Of a DNA stretch of 58,000 nt, positions 9,279 through 21,360 are shown piece after piece. The stretch is from the NCBI RefSeq assembly GCF_030272615.1, contig NC_081406.1, forward strand, positions 214,002,997 through 214,060,996, in the 5' to 3' direction. The notes beneath the pieces are model-generated. The model had not been told where the DNA came from and did not search any database. It saw only the letters and a program-made list of their open reading frames with translations. Every line of letters begins with the position of its first letter. Within the stretch, counting starts at the first letter, position 1. A program made the translations under genes and the position numbers. The DNA comes from Cryptomeria japonica. Taxonomy: Eukaryota > Streptophyta > Pinopsida > Cupressales > Cupressaceae.

Positions 9279-10621
9279 GACTATACTATTCATGCCATTA
9301 GCTCAGAAGATTCAGTAAAAGAGGATTCACTAGAAACACTTGATACATATGAGTAATATCTAGAGATTCACAAAGATGATGACCAAATTTGCATGCTGTC
9401 AGAGGCACCAAAATATGATGAAGACATAAATCTCTATCTAATGGATTGGGGGCATGATGAACCATTTGATTCAGGATGGTTTGAAGATGAACTTATAACA
9501 CATATCATGGATGTTAAACTTACACATGAAGACTATAATGAGGGATATAACATAAACCTTGACAGCACACCATATGGTACATATAGTTCCTGCACAAGAG
9601 ATGATATAGTGGCTACAATCACAATAAGTCCCAGAGATAGAGACTGTGCAGTAGTTACTCGTAGATCAAAAGTAGCATTACAGGGAGTACCACCAAACCT
9701 ACCACCAACATTAGGGACTTATAATGTTGTTGAGAAACTCAAGAAAACCCCGACATAGATATAACTCTTTGAACTATTGCGTATATCACCAATTCATAAA
9801 GCCGTTCTAGACAAAGCACTTCAAGATTCATTAGTGGACAAAGATATAGATGAAAATGCCTTCCAATCCATGGTAGGGATTTTGGCATAGGGCACCCACA
9901 TTGCATTCATAACATAAGATATTCCTAATGATAGACTTCTCCATAATGACTCGCTACATCTAGAAGCTTACATACATAAGAGAAGAATCATAAGAGTACT
10001 TATAGATGGAGGAGCCAGTCTCAAAATTTATACTTTAAAGCTGGTTAAAGCATTGGGATATTCTGAGCATCATATTGATCCAACAAAGAGAATAAAGATC
10101 AAAGCATATGATGATGAAGAACGTCCCTCAAAAGGTATAGTTACACTACTAGTGCAAATAGGACCTATAACAACAGAGGTTACTTTTAAAGTGTTGGATA
10201 GAGAAATAGGGTACAACATGTTATTGGGTCACCCATAGATTCACACCATGCAAGCAGTACCATCAAAATTTCATCAATGTGTCAAATTTCTGTATAACAG
10301 CATTGAAATCACCATAAAAGGTGATCCAAATCCATTCCAACATTGTAATTACTTAAAGGAAAGTGTGGATAACTAGGTACCAATTAATCAAGAAACACCC
10401 CTCACTACACAAATGGAGTCATTAACAATAACAAAAACACAAAAGAATGTACCTACAACATCCACTTTGCAGATAAAAGATATTGGTTGTGGAGAGTATT
10501 CTATCTCACATACCTCAAATGGAAAACAATTGTCTCTATCTCCTAGGTCTTTTGGGAAACCTCAAAATGTAGTGATGAAACAAGACAAAGGAAAATAAAT
10601 TGTCAGATACTCAGACTCATG
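9279..10621 (+). pseudogene. Gypsy B protease and flanking linker
   Basis: Frame 0 mod 3. An acidic linker (9393-9758; LMDWGHDEPFDSGWFEDE) precedes a retropepsin: RVLIDGGASLKIYTL at about 9993, with the catalytic Asp at 10005-10007, then GIVTLLVQIGPITTEVTFKVL and YNMLLGHP (the hydrophobic flap-to-end region). DGGAS-type active sites are normal in plant Tat-like elements. Stops are at about 9756, 9887, 9916, 10236 and 10374. It would cleave the polyprotein during particle maturation. Copia C interrupts it at 10621; the linker resumes at 18240. Confidence 0.78.
10617..10621. repeat. Left target duplication of copia C (TCATG)
   Basis: TCATG lies before the LTR start TGATAG. The right-hand copy at 18235-18239 reads ACATG, one mismatch in five. 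Confidence 0.7.
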
Positions 10622-12114
10622 TGATAGTTCTCATACGTAATGTTAAGTACAGATGCCAAGCTAACAAGATGAGAGGGGGGGGTGAATCATACAAACTTAA
10701 TCTTCCATAAAAACAATAGATTCAACCTCGGTAACCTTATCAGAAAAAATGTAAAGCATGCAAACTCATAAACAGATAAGATCACAAAACATATAGCACT
10801 AGATTTAACGTGGAAACCCAAGTAGGGAAAAACTGCTGTGGGATTTCGGACCCACTAAGAAATATACTCTTCTAGAGTATACTCGGTTAAAATCAAATCC
10901 TGTTAAAGATTACAAACACATTGCTAGATGTGACCCGGTTAAGGGATTTCCCTTAGATCTGTTAGGATCTTCACCTTGTTAGAAGTGACTGTGTTAAAGG
11001 ATTTCAAACACTCAATAAGAATGTCACCTTGCTAGAGGATTTACAAATAAGATTGTTAAGTCCACTCGGTTAAGAGATTTTCTGTCACTTTACAAAATAA
11101 CAGTAATGAAAATCTATTAGCAACTTCACATCTAAAATGCTAAAGTAGATTCTTATTTGCTCAATACAATCTAGTCATAGGACTTATCTTGTCCCTCTGC
11201 TGGGCTCTATACTCTGTTAATCAAACAGGTCTTCAAGCTTCTGTGCTCGGTAATCACTATCTAGCATCCCTGTGCTTACATTTTCTCACATACATTGTTT
11301 ATCAATAGTTTCTTATTTATAAACAATTTGCCAACCGCTTAATCTCCTTGATCACATATCCCATGATCAATCATAGCCATCAGATCTTCAAACTTGACCA
11401 GGTTCAATGTATCCTTCGATCTAAAAATGTTTTACCTTGCCTTGGAATTTGCATACATTTCTTGGAACTTGTGCTAGGGTATTGTAGTTCAATCTGAGCT
11501 GTAGATCTTCCTGCCGATTTTCCTTTGCCATATATTCTTTAACAAACTTCATGCATGACATACCAATCATTTAATCAGTTCCAACTCATCAGATTCCTTC
11601 ATTAAATAATGCTTTTATTCATTCAATGCATTTTGTTATTACTCGGTTGCAACTTGTAAATACTAAACTTCACTTGGTAGACATTCCGCCTTCATTAACC
11701 GATATTGATAACCTTAGGGTTTACCGACTAGGTTCCTTAGGGTTTACCGACTAGGTTCTTTGCTCGGTAACATAGTATAGTATTAACCTTTCAATCAACA
11801 ACATATGTAGGATATTAAAACAATCTAAACATCATGATCTCATCATTGTCTAACTCGGTAATAGTTGCCCATTGAATAACTTATTCCTCCCTTTATTCAT
11901 CACATTCTTTCTATGTCTTTTACCGACATCTTTATACTCACCAAATCATACTTCTTAAGATATGGCAACATCATACTGAATTAGAAAATCATTTTCTTGA
12001 CATCAATGACAAAATAATAATATTAAGACAGTAAACATCCTTAATTAGTTATATCCTTCTCAATATCCTAATTGAAATGCCAACGATCTCCCTTTGTCTG
12101 TTATAATGCCAACA
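10622..12114 (-). repeat. 3' LTR of copia C
   Basis: Runs (plus sense) from TGATAGTTCTCATACG to GCCAACA and matches 16740-18234 throughout. It includes a GGGTGAATCA box near 10678, ACGTGGAAACCC near 10808, a TTAAGG/TTAGAGG motif array (10845-11090), a TTATAAATAAGA TATA candidate on the minus strand at 11312-11323, and a perfect 23-bp tandem duplication at 11712-11757. Confidence 0.92.
11712..11757. repeat. 23-bp tandem duplication in LTR C
   Basis: Two identical adjacent 23-bp copies, each starting CCTTAGGGTTTACCGAC. The same duplication is in the other LTR at about 17832-17877, so it predates the insertion of C. Confidence 0.85.
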
Positions 12115-12126
12115 ATCTCCCCCTTT
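12115..12126 (-). other. Polypurine tract of copia C
   Basis: In element sense AAAGGGGGAGAT directly precedes the LTR start TGTTGG, as required for plus-strand DNA priming. Confidence 0.85.
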
Positions 12127-12200
12127 GGCATTGATGGCAAAACCAATTGATTTGACCTGATTGATTCGGATTGCTGTGATATTTTGACATGCTGAAATGC

Positions 12201-12280
12201 TCTCCCCCTATCATTAGTCTTCTCCCCCATACAATAGTCTTCTCCCCTTTTCTTCAGTCTTCTCCCCCTTTAAGAACAAT
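12201..12280 (-). repeat. 20-bp-period array of PPT-like tracts in copia C
   Basis: TCTCCCC(C) starts at exactly 12201, 12221, 12241 and 12261, each unit except the last ending AGTCT. In element sense these are GGGGGAGA tracts, 75-155 bp upstream of the true PPT. They lie in the noncoding stretch between RNase H (ends 12496) and the 3' LTR; the rest of that stretch shows nothing else. Confidence 0.75.
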
Positions 12281-12495
12281 GCCAAAAAGTAAAGAACTAA
12301 AACATGATTTCTTCCACTGAGAAGTGATTTCCTTGCTGTTATGTGTCAACTTAGTCTTGGTCAAAGCATTATGTCTTCAATTCCTGTTCCTTGTTATTGT
12401 TTCCTGCACACCTTTAGAAAACCTCCTAAAGTGCTGCATCAACTCCTAAAAGATATTCTGTAGAGTCATTGAATTGATGCTTTCACCGAACTTGG

Positions 12496-13389
12496 TCAGT
12501 GAATGGAAGATAGGGGTAGGACCCCTAACTTACTTCTGAGACACTCAAAAGTGTCCCTTGGTAGTGGCTTGGTGAAGATATCTACTATTTGTTCCTTTGT
12601 GCTAATATACTCCAACACCACTTTCTTCTCTTGAGCTTCTTCTCTAAGATAATGATATTTGATAGAGATGTGCTTTGTCTTAGAGTGCATAACAGGATTC
12701 TTTGAAATGTTAATGGCACTAGTATTGTCATAGAATATAGTTACTGGCTCGGTAACTTTCTCATTTATACCTTCCAACAGTTGTTTGATCCATGCTATAT
12801 TGGTACAATTCAATGCTGCAGCAACGTATTCAACTTCTGTTGTTGACTGTGAAACACATCCTTGTTTCTTGCTAAGCCAACTCACTAGTCTTTCTCCTAA
12901 AAAGAAAGCTCCTCCACTTGTGCTTTTTCTGTCATCAATGTTGCCTGCCCAATCAGCATCAGTATAAACTTTTAAATAAAAAACATTTCCTTTCTGATAT
13001 ACTAAGCCATAATCCTCAGTGCCTTTCAAGTATCTGAAAATTCTCTTTATTGCTATCATGTGTGTTTCCTTGGGATCTGCAGAGAATCTTTCAACTATGC
13101 CTACTACATGTGCTATGTCTGGTCTGCTGTGAACAACATATTGCAACTTTCCAATCATGGATCGGTAAAGTGTCTCATCAATAGATGCAGATTCATCATT
13201 CTTTGATACTTTATAGTTGGTAGTCATAGGAGTACTTACTGGTTTTGAATCCTCCATTCCAAATTTCTTCAAGATTTCCTTTATGTACTTGGATTGAGTA
13301 ATGAAAATCTCATCTTTCATTTGCAGTATTTGTAAACCTATAAAATACTTTATCTCACCGATTAATGACATCTCAAATTCTTTGCTCAT
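12496..13389 (-). pseudogene. Copia C RT C-terminus and RNase H
   Basis: A 297-codon open stretch: FEMSLIGEIKYFIGLQI, SKYIKEILKKFGMEDSKPVSTPM and RPDIAHVVGIVERF, then copia RNase H with KVYTDADWAGN (first Asp), KSTSGGAFFLGERLVSW, STTEVEYVAAA (Glu) and FYDNTSAINISKNPVMHSKTKHI (Asp, His). It closes with DIFTKPLP. The RNase H would remove the RNA template after first-strand synthesis. It is intact here, in frame with the RT piece upstream across one stop at about 13408. It starts inside the polyprotein, so the first Met is not a real start. Confidence 0.88.
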
Positions 13390-13407
13390 TTCATTTCCAA
13401 AGTTCTT

Positions 13408-14019
13408 TCATAGAGAGTCATTTCCACAAAAGATAATATCATCAACAAATATGGCTGAGATCAGTATTCCATTTTCATCATTCTTCATGTACATATTGCT
13501 GATTTCACTTGTTCTTATAAAACCAATCTTGATTAAATAAGAGTGCAATCTTTCATACCATACTCTAGGTGCTTGTTTCAGACCATATAAAGCTTTGTTC
13601 AATTTACATACCTGATCTTTATTTTTGTGTTCAACAAAATCCTTCAGGTTGTTCAATAAAAACTTCTTCTTCTAATATACCATTCAGAAATGTAGATTTG
13701 ACATCGATTTGATATACCTTGAAATTCTTGTAAGCAACATATGCCAACAATGTTCTTACTTTTCAAGTCTTGCCATAGGTGCAAAAGTCTCACCATAATC
13801 AATTCCTTCTTCTTTAGCATAACCTTTGCAAACTAGTCTTGCTTTATTTCGAATGACCTCACCTTTTTCATTTAGCTTGTTTCTGAAAATCCACTTTGTA
13901 TCGATTACATTTTTGTCCTTCGGTCTTGGGACCAGTGTCCATGTGTCATTCTTCTTGATTTGATCAATCTCTTCTATCATAGCATTTATCCAATCTTCGC
14001 TGTGAAATGCCTCTTTCAC
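13408..14019 (-). pseudogene. Copia C reverse transcriptase
   Basis: RVT_2 domain in two pieces. Residues encoded at 14019-13756 include [22 protein letters not shown] and [21 protein letters not shown]. The piece at 13656-13408 includes [17 protein letters not shown] and the catalytic FVDD at 13438-13449, intact. Between them (13660-13755) the frame is lost and the VYQIDVKSTFLNG segment is only partly readable. It converts element RNA to cDNA in the particle; the frameshifts make it non-functional as it stands. Confidence 0.83.
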
Positions 14020-14367
14020 TATCCTCAGTTCAAATTCAGATATCAGACATGTGTTCTATCTTAGTTTGTTCCTTGTCATCACTGGATCATTCTTATCTCC
14101 TATAATTTGACTTGATGCATGATTCCTTTTGACATACTTGGCTAATACAGGCTCGGTAGGCTCTATAAGATCTTCTTCATCACTCAGTAACTAGATATTC
14201 TCTTCATTTTCTTCAATAGTTCTCTCGGTAAGACTTGTTGGTTGAACATAGACAAATCCTTCATAATCTTCTGGTTCCTTGGAATTTCCTTCATCATTTT
14301 TTTCTGTAAATTCATCAATTTTCACATTTGCACTTTCTCCTATTTTGTTAGATGATTTGATCAGACA
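14020..14367 (-). other. Degraded linker between integrase and RT of copia C
   Basis: Corresponds to the variable acidic linker of copia polyproteins. Glu/Asp-rich fragments are readable on the minus strand but interrupted by stops; no domain is visible. Confidence 0.6.
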
Positions 14368-15056
14368 TTAAAATGCTTTACTTCTAGAAGAATAACCAAG
14401 AAATGTTCCTTCTTCACTTTTATAATCAAACTTGCCATTTCTATCATGATTGTGAACATAGCATCTACTTCCAAATATTTTGAAGTAACTTACATTAGGT
14501 TTCTTGTCATACCAGATTTCATAAGGTGTCTTCAAAGTTCCTTTCTTTAGTTGTACTCTATTCAGGGTGTAAATTGCTGTGCTTATTGCTTCTCTCCAAA
14601 ATGTTTGTGGCACTTTCTTTTCAATCATCAGGGTTCTGGAACAATCCACAATAGATCTATTCTTCTCTCAGTAATTCCATTTTGTTGTGGAGTTCTCGAT
14701 GCAGAGACTTGTCTTTTTATACCATGATCATTGCAGAATAAGTTGAACTCATCAGATGTGAACTCTCCTCTGTTTGATCTAAGACATTTCAGTTGTCTTC
14801 CTGTTTCATTTTCAACTCTTGCCTTGTACCATTTAAACATTTGAAAAGCTTCTGATTTTTCTTTTAAAAACATAATTGACATCATTTTTGAGTAATCATC
14901 CACAAACAATATGAAATATTTATCACCATAATAACTTTGAACTTTCATAGGACCACAAAGATCAGTATGCACAAGATCTAAAATTCCCTTAGAAGTGTAG
15001 GACTTACTTGTAAAGCTTGATCTTGTCATCTTACGCATCTCACATCCTCGGCACAT
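14368..15056 (-). pseudogene. Copia C integrase
   Basis: Zinc-region end MCRGCEMRKM, then the rve core: LDLVHTDLCGP (first Asp) and CLRSNRGEFTS, where the second catalytic Asp has become Asn and one Gly is missing, then SRTPQQNGITERR (Glu). A frameshift near 14655 leads to VPQTFWREAISTAIYTLNRV and SYFKIFGSRCYVH, ending GTFLGYSSRSKAF. The altered second Asp alone should abolish integration. Confidence 0.83.
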
Positions 15057-15613
15057 AGCATTCTTAGGTTTTTCAAGACTCGATAGACCTCTTACTCGGT
15101 GCTTCTTGCTTATTTTGATCAGATTATCAAAATTTTCATGACAAAACCTTTTATGCCATAATCAAGTAACATCTATCTTTCCATGTAGACACTTATTCTG
15201 AGTTGAGTCAAGGTGAAATGTGTTACCTTTTGTTGTGTCCCGGTAGCAGCTAACTTTCCATGCTTGTCATGAACTTTGACAATTCCTTTTTGAAATTCTA
15301 TTCGGTAACCTGTGTTGTTTAGTTGTGCTACACTCAACAAATTATATTTCAAACCTTCAACCCAATAAACATCATTGCATTTTGCATTGTCAAGAAGTGT
15401 TATATATCCTTTACCTTTTACCAGACATGGTGCATCATTACCAAATCTTACATAGCCTCCATCATAATCTTCTAATATAACAAACTTATGTTTATCATTT
15501 GTCATGTGATGTGGGCATCCACTATCTATGATCCAAGAATCATTAGTATTAATGTGAGATATTAGGGATTTTTCTTCATATCTTTCTTCATCTGATCCAT
15601 CTTTGATAGCCAC
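15057..15613 (-). pseudogene. Copia C protease and GAG-pre-integrase
   Basis: Protease motif SWIIDSGCPHHMTNDKHKF, followed by GYVRFGNDAPCLVKGKGYI and VYWVEGLKYNLLSVAQLN, all in the same frame as gag. A frameshift near 15150-15175 precedes the WHKRFCHENFDNLIKIS zinc segment, whose CX2C is in the integrase frame at about 15050. Confidence 0.83.
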
Positions 15614-15706
15614 ATAAACTACTTCCTCTGTATCAGTTTCATCTGATTCATCTTTGGATTCCTCATTGGCTATTAAGCATGACTTTCTATCTCTTCTTTT
15701 GAAGTC

Positions 15707-16672
15707 TCACTGTCCTCTGTAATGATTATTTTTCTGTCTATCATCTTGGTAATCTCTCTTTTTAGTAGAATCTTTTTCAGGACATTTAGAGGCCATATGT
15801 CCTATCTTATCACAATTGAAACATTTCAAACTTAGTTTTCCTTTATACTTACCTTTGCCTCTCGGTAACCTTCTGGCTAATAGTGCTTCAAAATCTTCTT
15901 GCTTTCTGATTTCCTCATACAGTTTATGCACTTTTTCCATGTTCTTGGAAAATCTCTCACTTGCTCCACCGTGACCCCCTTCATTGTACTTACTCATTCT
16001 ATCATTGTAATCATTAGATTCATCAAGATGAAAAGAACTAAATGCAGAATCAACTTTATTTACCGAAGACCCACTGTTATCAAAGTTACTTAACTCAAAT
16101 GCATGTATCTTACCAATAGTAGTATCTAAAGAAACTGGTATATTGGGTACAGACCTCAATTCATTGATTGTAGAGACTCGGATTGCATAAGCTGGTAGAA
16201 GTGTTCTTAACAACTTACTTGTTATATCCTTTTCTTCAATAGTTCCACTTGCTCCTTTGATTTGATTGACAATCTCTTTTAATCTTGTACTGTACTAGGT
16301 TATGTTCTCACCTTCATTCATCCTCATAGATTCAAGTTGTCCTCTTAGACTTTCCACTTTTGCTCTTTGAACATGTTCATCTCCACCATACATAGATATG
16401 AGCTTGTCCCACATTGCCTTTGCATCATTGTAGCCTTCTAGATCATTAAACTGTAAGTCGGTCAATGCAGATGTTATTTCAATCTTTGCTTGAATATGTT
16501 CTTGCTTTTCCTTTATCTCTTCCATTGTTAATGGATAGGTGCTTGGTGTGATGAAATCATTCTTCAGATAATACACAACATATTCGCCAACTCTTGATAG
16601 GTGCAGCTTCATCCTTTTCTGCCTTGTAGAGAAACTTGACTTGTTCAGCTTCGGTGCATCCCTCTTGTACAT
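15707..16672 (-). pseudogene. Copia C gag
   Basis: About 320 codons in one frame with a single nonsense codon at 16295-16297. The N-terminal UBN2-like part has PKLNKSSF, AKAMWDKLISMYGGDEHVQRAK and SLRGQLESMRM. LLRTLLPAYAIRVSTINELRS follows, and a CCHC knuckle CFNCDKIGHMASKC lies near 15800. A TGA at about 15707 separates it from the protease but leaves the frame unchanged. Confidence 0.85.
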
Positions 16673-16725
16673 CTTTGGATATTTGCCTCAAGTACCTTTA
16701 AACTTTTTTTCTTCCAAAGTCCAAA

Positions 16726-16737
16726 GCTTTGATACCA
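16726..16737 (-). other. Primer-binding site of copia C
   Basis: Element sense TGGTATCAAAGC, complementary to the initiator Met-tRNA 3' end (consensus TGGTATCAGAGC, one change), 2 nt after the 5' LTR. Confidence 0.88.
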
Positions 16738-16739
16738 AT

Positions 16740-18234
16740 TGATAGTTTTGATACTTAATGTTAAGTGCAGATGCCAAGCTAACAAGATGAGAGGGTGGGG
16801 TGAATCGTACAAACTTAATCTTCCATAAAAACAACAAATTCAACCTTGGTAACCTTATCAGAAAAACTATAAAGCATGCAAACTCATAAACAAATAAGAT
16901 CACAAAACATATAACACCAGATTTAACGTGGAAACCCAAATAGGGAAAAACCACTGTGGGATTTCGGACCCACTAAGAAATATACTCTTCTAGAGTATGC
17001 TCGGTTAAAAGCAAATCCTATTTAAGATTACAAACACATTGCTAGATGTGACCCGGTTAAGGTATTTCCCTCATATCTGTTAGGATCTTCACCTTGTTAG
17101 AAGTGACCTTGTTAAAGGATTTCAAACACCCAATAAGAATGTCACCTTGCTAGAGGATTTACAAATAAGAATGTTAAGTCCACTCGGTTAAGAGATTTTC
17201 TGTCACTTTACAAAATAACAGTAATAAAAATCTATGTGCAACTTCACATCTAAAATGCTAAAGAAGATTCTTATTTTCTCAATACAATCTAGTCATAGGA
17301 CTTATCTTGTCCCTCTGTTGGGCTCTATACTCTGTTAATCAAATAGGTCTTCAAGCTTCTGTGCTCAGTAATCACTATGTAGCATCCCTGTGCTTACATT
17401 TGCCCGCATACATTGTTTATCAACAGTTCCTTATTTATAAACAATTTGACAACCGCTTAATCTCCTTGATCACATATCCCATGATCAATCATAGCCATCA
17501 GATCTTCAAACTTGACCAGGTTCAATGTATCCTTCAATCTGAAATTTTTTTTACCCCGCCTTGGAACTTGCATACATTTCTTGGAACTTGTGCTAGGGTA
17601 TTGCAGTTCAATCTGAGCTGTAGATCTTCTTGCCAATTTTCCTTTGCCATAGATTCTTTAACAAACTTCATGCACAACATACCAATCATTTAATCAGTTC
17701 TAGCTTATCAGCTTCCTTCATTAAATAATGCTTTTATTCATTCAATGCATTCTGTTATTACTCGATTGCAACTCGGTAAATACTAAATTTCACTCGGTAG
17801 ACATTCTGCCTTCATTAACCGATATTGATAACCTTAGGGTTTACCGACTAGGTTCCTTAGGGTTTACCGACTAGGTTCTTTGCTCAGTAACATAGTATAG
17901 TATTAACCTTTCAATCAACAACATATGTAGGATATTAAAACAATCTAAACATCATGATCTCATCATTGTCTAACTCGGTAATAGTTGCCCATTGAATAAC
18001 TTATTCCTCCCCTTATTCATCACATTCTTTCTGTGTCTTTTATCGACATCTTTATACTCACCAAATCATACTTCTTAAGATATTGCAACATCATACTGAA
18101 TTAGAAAATCAATTTCTTGACATCAATGACAAAATAATAATATTAAGACAGTAAACATCCTTAATCAGTTATATCCTTCTCAATATCCTAATTGAAATGC
18201 CAACGATCTCCCTTTGTCTGTTATAATGCCAACA
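16740..18234 (-). repeat. 5' LTR of copia C
   Basis: A 1495-bp partner of 10622-12114 with the same start (TGATAGTTTTGATAC, plus sense), motif array, 23-bp duplication and end GCCAACA. Substitutions cluster in the first 250 bp (plus coordinates); the rest is nearly identical. Confidence 0.92.
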
Positions 18235-18239
18235 ACATG
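18235..18239. repeat. Right target duplication of copia C (ACATG)
   Basis: Partner of TCATG at 10617-10621. B's sequence resumes immediately after it. Confidence 0.7.
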
Positions 18240-19600
18240 CTCTTTCATTAGATGGGGTGATTTACTAGAAGAATCTCTGAATGAAGATGCCAATCACTGG
18301 ATATACAAATAAGAAGATGACATGACAATACCTAAATTACTTCTAGATCGATATGGCAATGGGTTCAAAATGATACAAAACATTGGTATGATGGCACCAA
18401 AGGCTTGGGATTATAGAAACAAGGAAGATTAGAACCCATTGTACCTAATGACAATCCAAGGAATCAAGGGTTAGGATATAAAAATGTACCACATGTAATA
18501 GAAGCAAGACATCACACACTAGATATATTGAATAGACCAAGGATACCATAAGACTACATATCTCAAAGGCAGTTGTCCACGTGAGTGTTTCTCTCATCAT
18601 CTCAAACAAGCAACCAAGTACCAACATCGCCTAGTAAGGAATCAGATGGTGAAGATATGAGACAACTCCTGCAAGAACCTAGCACTGAGTCACACATCAA
18701 TACAATACTTGAAACATATGCACAAGAAAATATGGTAACAAACATAGGTTTAGCACCAACATATGAACCTAATCCCTGGTTATTGTCAATACTTCTACCA
18801 CAGGAAACAACTCAAGCTCCACCTAATGAATTAGATGAAGAGAGACTACAACAACTTATACTAGGCTTGAGAGGGGTAAGTACTATACAAAGGAGACTGA
18901 CTAATCTACAACAAAATCAAAGGCAGGAACAATGGGAGATAAGTGATATAACCTCGAAAGCTAAAATATACATTGAAAGTGAGAAAAACTCTCATGACTA
19001 TGAATTCCTATCACTCCATAATTCTAGCCCATGAACAAGTGACATGATAAGGTATCAAAGATCGCCTATAAAACATGAAAATATACCAGGTCATTCAAAC
19101 AATCAAGTATTCATGTTATCAGAATCTCTTATGACAGAAAGGAGTAATGATTTACCTCTTGTACACTCACACTTGATTGATTGGGGGTGAGAAGGAAAAG
19201 AAACTCTTCATTGGTTTGAAAATGATGAAGCCATTGCAGAATTCCTTGGTGTCAAAGAGGGATTTCAACAAGGTGATCACAAGGAAAGATTTGTTGTAGA
19301 ACTTGATAGAATGACATACTTTGGAGAGGCAAGCACCTCTGTAACAAAAGATATGGATCAAAGTAATCATAATGGCAAGAGTGAGTTAGACAACCTCCCT
19401 ACCAAAAGAGAAAATTCAGCATTTCGCATGGAAAAAGCAAAAGAGGTAAATATAGAAGAAGGAGAAGTTGTACATAATATACACCTAGAAAAATCATTAA
19501 ACCAGGAAGAAAAGGACAAATTCATGCAGTTTTTCAAACAATGTCCTATCAACTTTGCTTGATCCTATGCAGATATGCCAGGCTTAGATCCTGAGTTGGT
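18240..19600 (+). pseudogene. Gypsy B linker between protease and RT
   Basis: Continuation of B's polyprotein after copia C. The first 340 bp have many stops. From 18585 a 149-codon open, Gln/Glu-rich stretch (RLQQLILGLRGVSTIQRRLTNLQ) follows. At 19190-19560 come LIDWG-type and NQEEKDKFMQFFKQC segments, ending in FA-SYADMPGLDPELV, the conserved entry to the RT domain of plant gypsy elements. The reading frame runs directly into 35092 once copia D is set aside. Confidence 0.72.
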
Positions 19601-19605
19601 GTTAC
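19601..19605. repeat. Left target duplication of copia D (GTTAC)
   Basis: An exact GTTAC duplicate lies at 35087-35091. The pair brackets 15.5 kb and shows that D, with its LINE, is one insertion unit. Confidence 0.88.
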
Positions 19606-21021
19606 TTTTGAATAATGATGAACTACTAAGGTCCTAACAGGTACTAAGAGGGGGGGGGGGGGGGGGGTGAATCAATACACACAAAAAAAATTGCTTCAAT
19701 ACTTTTTCATGTTAAAACACAACTGACCGGTTGTCTACACCACTGAACTTGACCATAGCTATACCAGTTAAACAAAAATACTTTAGACAACATTCAATAG
19801 ATCTCAAACCTTGATAACTACTTCACTGATATAATCATGCATGAGTTGTACCAATAATACCACAACCATTTAACAATGCATGCATATCTAACTTAATCAA
19901 AATCACACAATCATCACATGAAAATCTCACAACCCATAACACACAGATTTTTCACATGGAAACCCAAATGGGAAAAACCACAGTGGGAATGAATACCCAC
20001 AAGTTGTTTGTGAACTCTTTTGAAGTCTTCTTTGTTAGGAGCCTAATCTGGTTAAAGACTTTACAATAAAGGTCCTATTAGGAACCGAACCTGTTAAGGA
20101 TCTCTTGGTTAAGGGATGGCTATATAACCTATTAAAGGTTGAAATCCTATTAGGAGTTACCTCGCTAGAGGATTTAAATAAATCAATAACCTTGAGCCAC
20201 TTGGTTAGAGGATTTACAATAAAGCCTATTAAAGCTACCCGCTCAAGGGATTTACCTTCTGTTGAAATGGTTAAAAGACAACAGGTAAAATACCGATCTT
20301 ATAACAACACTTCTTGCTAAGGAAGATCCTTTTCAGTTCCTCTCTTCTGCAATCACACTCTGCAGATTCCTCACTCTGGTTCGGAAAGTATCAAATCTCC
20401 AACACACAGACACACATACAACTTTTTCCACCACTGCAATAATAAAACTCATCGAACTTATAGACAACAACTAGGTCGGTAACATAAACCCTAAACCCTA
20501 AATATTTCAAGTTTAGACTTACAAGCGGTCCAATCCTAACCATCCAAACACATTACATAGAATGAAATGGTCTAAAATAGATCTCAAGACATTTTTCATC
20601 ATCCAATCTTCACCGCATCTGGAGATCAATAACCCATCACACACTCTTCACACACCACTAAGAAAAATGCTCATTCCTGAGGTAGGCATTTAATGAATTC
20701 AATCTTCACATGCAAGAACCAAAAAGAAATCCTTCACGTGCACACAACTGACATGGAATCTCAATCCTTATCCTTATTCCTTAACTAACTGGTCACAAAG
20801 CATCATCGGTTGCACCGTACAAGCCAAATCGGTAACCCTAGAGTTGAACCGAGACTACCAACCGGTAGTCACACTTAGTGAACCCCAACACCGGTCCACT
20901 CCATCTCGGTTGACCATAACCGCTTCCAATCTTCATACCGGTTGACCTACTTGAGCATTTATTGATAACTTATTGAAATCAATGACAACATACATTATCA
21001 CCGCTTCATCATATGCAAAAA
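19606..21021 (-). repeat. 3' LTR of copia D
   Basis: 1416 bp. The plus-strand start TTTTGAATAATG corresponds to TGATGAATAATG in the other LTR, so its terminal TG has mutated. It contains an uninterrupted run of 18 G at 19650-19667, CACATGGAAACCC near 19953, the TTAAGG/TTAGAGG array (20025-20290) and a minus-strand CTATAAG TATA candidate near 20456. The inner end has drifted (AAAAA where the other LTR has CAACA). Confidence 0.88.
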
Positions 21022-21032
21022 ACTCCCCCTTT
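21022..21032 (-). other. Polypurine tract of copia D
   Basis: Element sense AAAGGGGGAGT, just upstream of the 3' LTR. Further CTCCCC tracts occur near 21180 and 21215, echoing the PPT-like array of copia C. Confidence 0.75.
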
Positions 21033-21360
21033 AGCATTGATGGCAATACTTAGTGTATCATTGCCTAGTATTTGCACCATTCTCAATAACATATATTGGT
21101 TCAACTTAAAAGATCACCACCACCACCTGGACTGGTCAGTGTGCACTTTTCTCAATCACTTCTCACACCACTCATTTCATCTCCCCTTTGCATATTTACC
21201 TTTAAACATATATCTTCTCCCCCTTTGACAACAATGCCAAAGTGGAGGAACAAGCTTATAGGCTCCACTATGCTACTCCCTCTATGGAGTAGCATCCTTC
21301 AACACATAAATCCTATAAGATTTGACATGGTAGTACCTGACTGATGTGGAGCACACATCT

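Larger units (their letters stand above)
10622..18234 (-). mobile_element. Copia element C, complete, nested in gypsy B
   Basis: A 7613-bp Ty1/copia element on the minus strand. It has two LTRs of 1493 and 1495 bp (about 95% alike by eye), an initiator-Met PBS, gag, protease, integrase, RT, RNase H and PPT. It sits between B's protease and RT. The LTR ends are TGTTGGCATT...TATCA in element sense. Confidence 0.92.

Noticed and set aside
20483-20502. Interstitial telomere repeat (CCCTAAA) in LTR D
   Set aside because: Only two to three units, lying inside an LTR and decayed in the partner LTR (34549); part of the LTR rather than a telomeric insertion.
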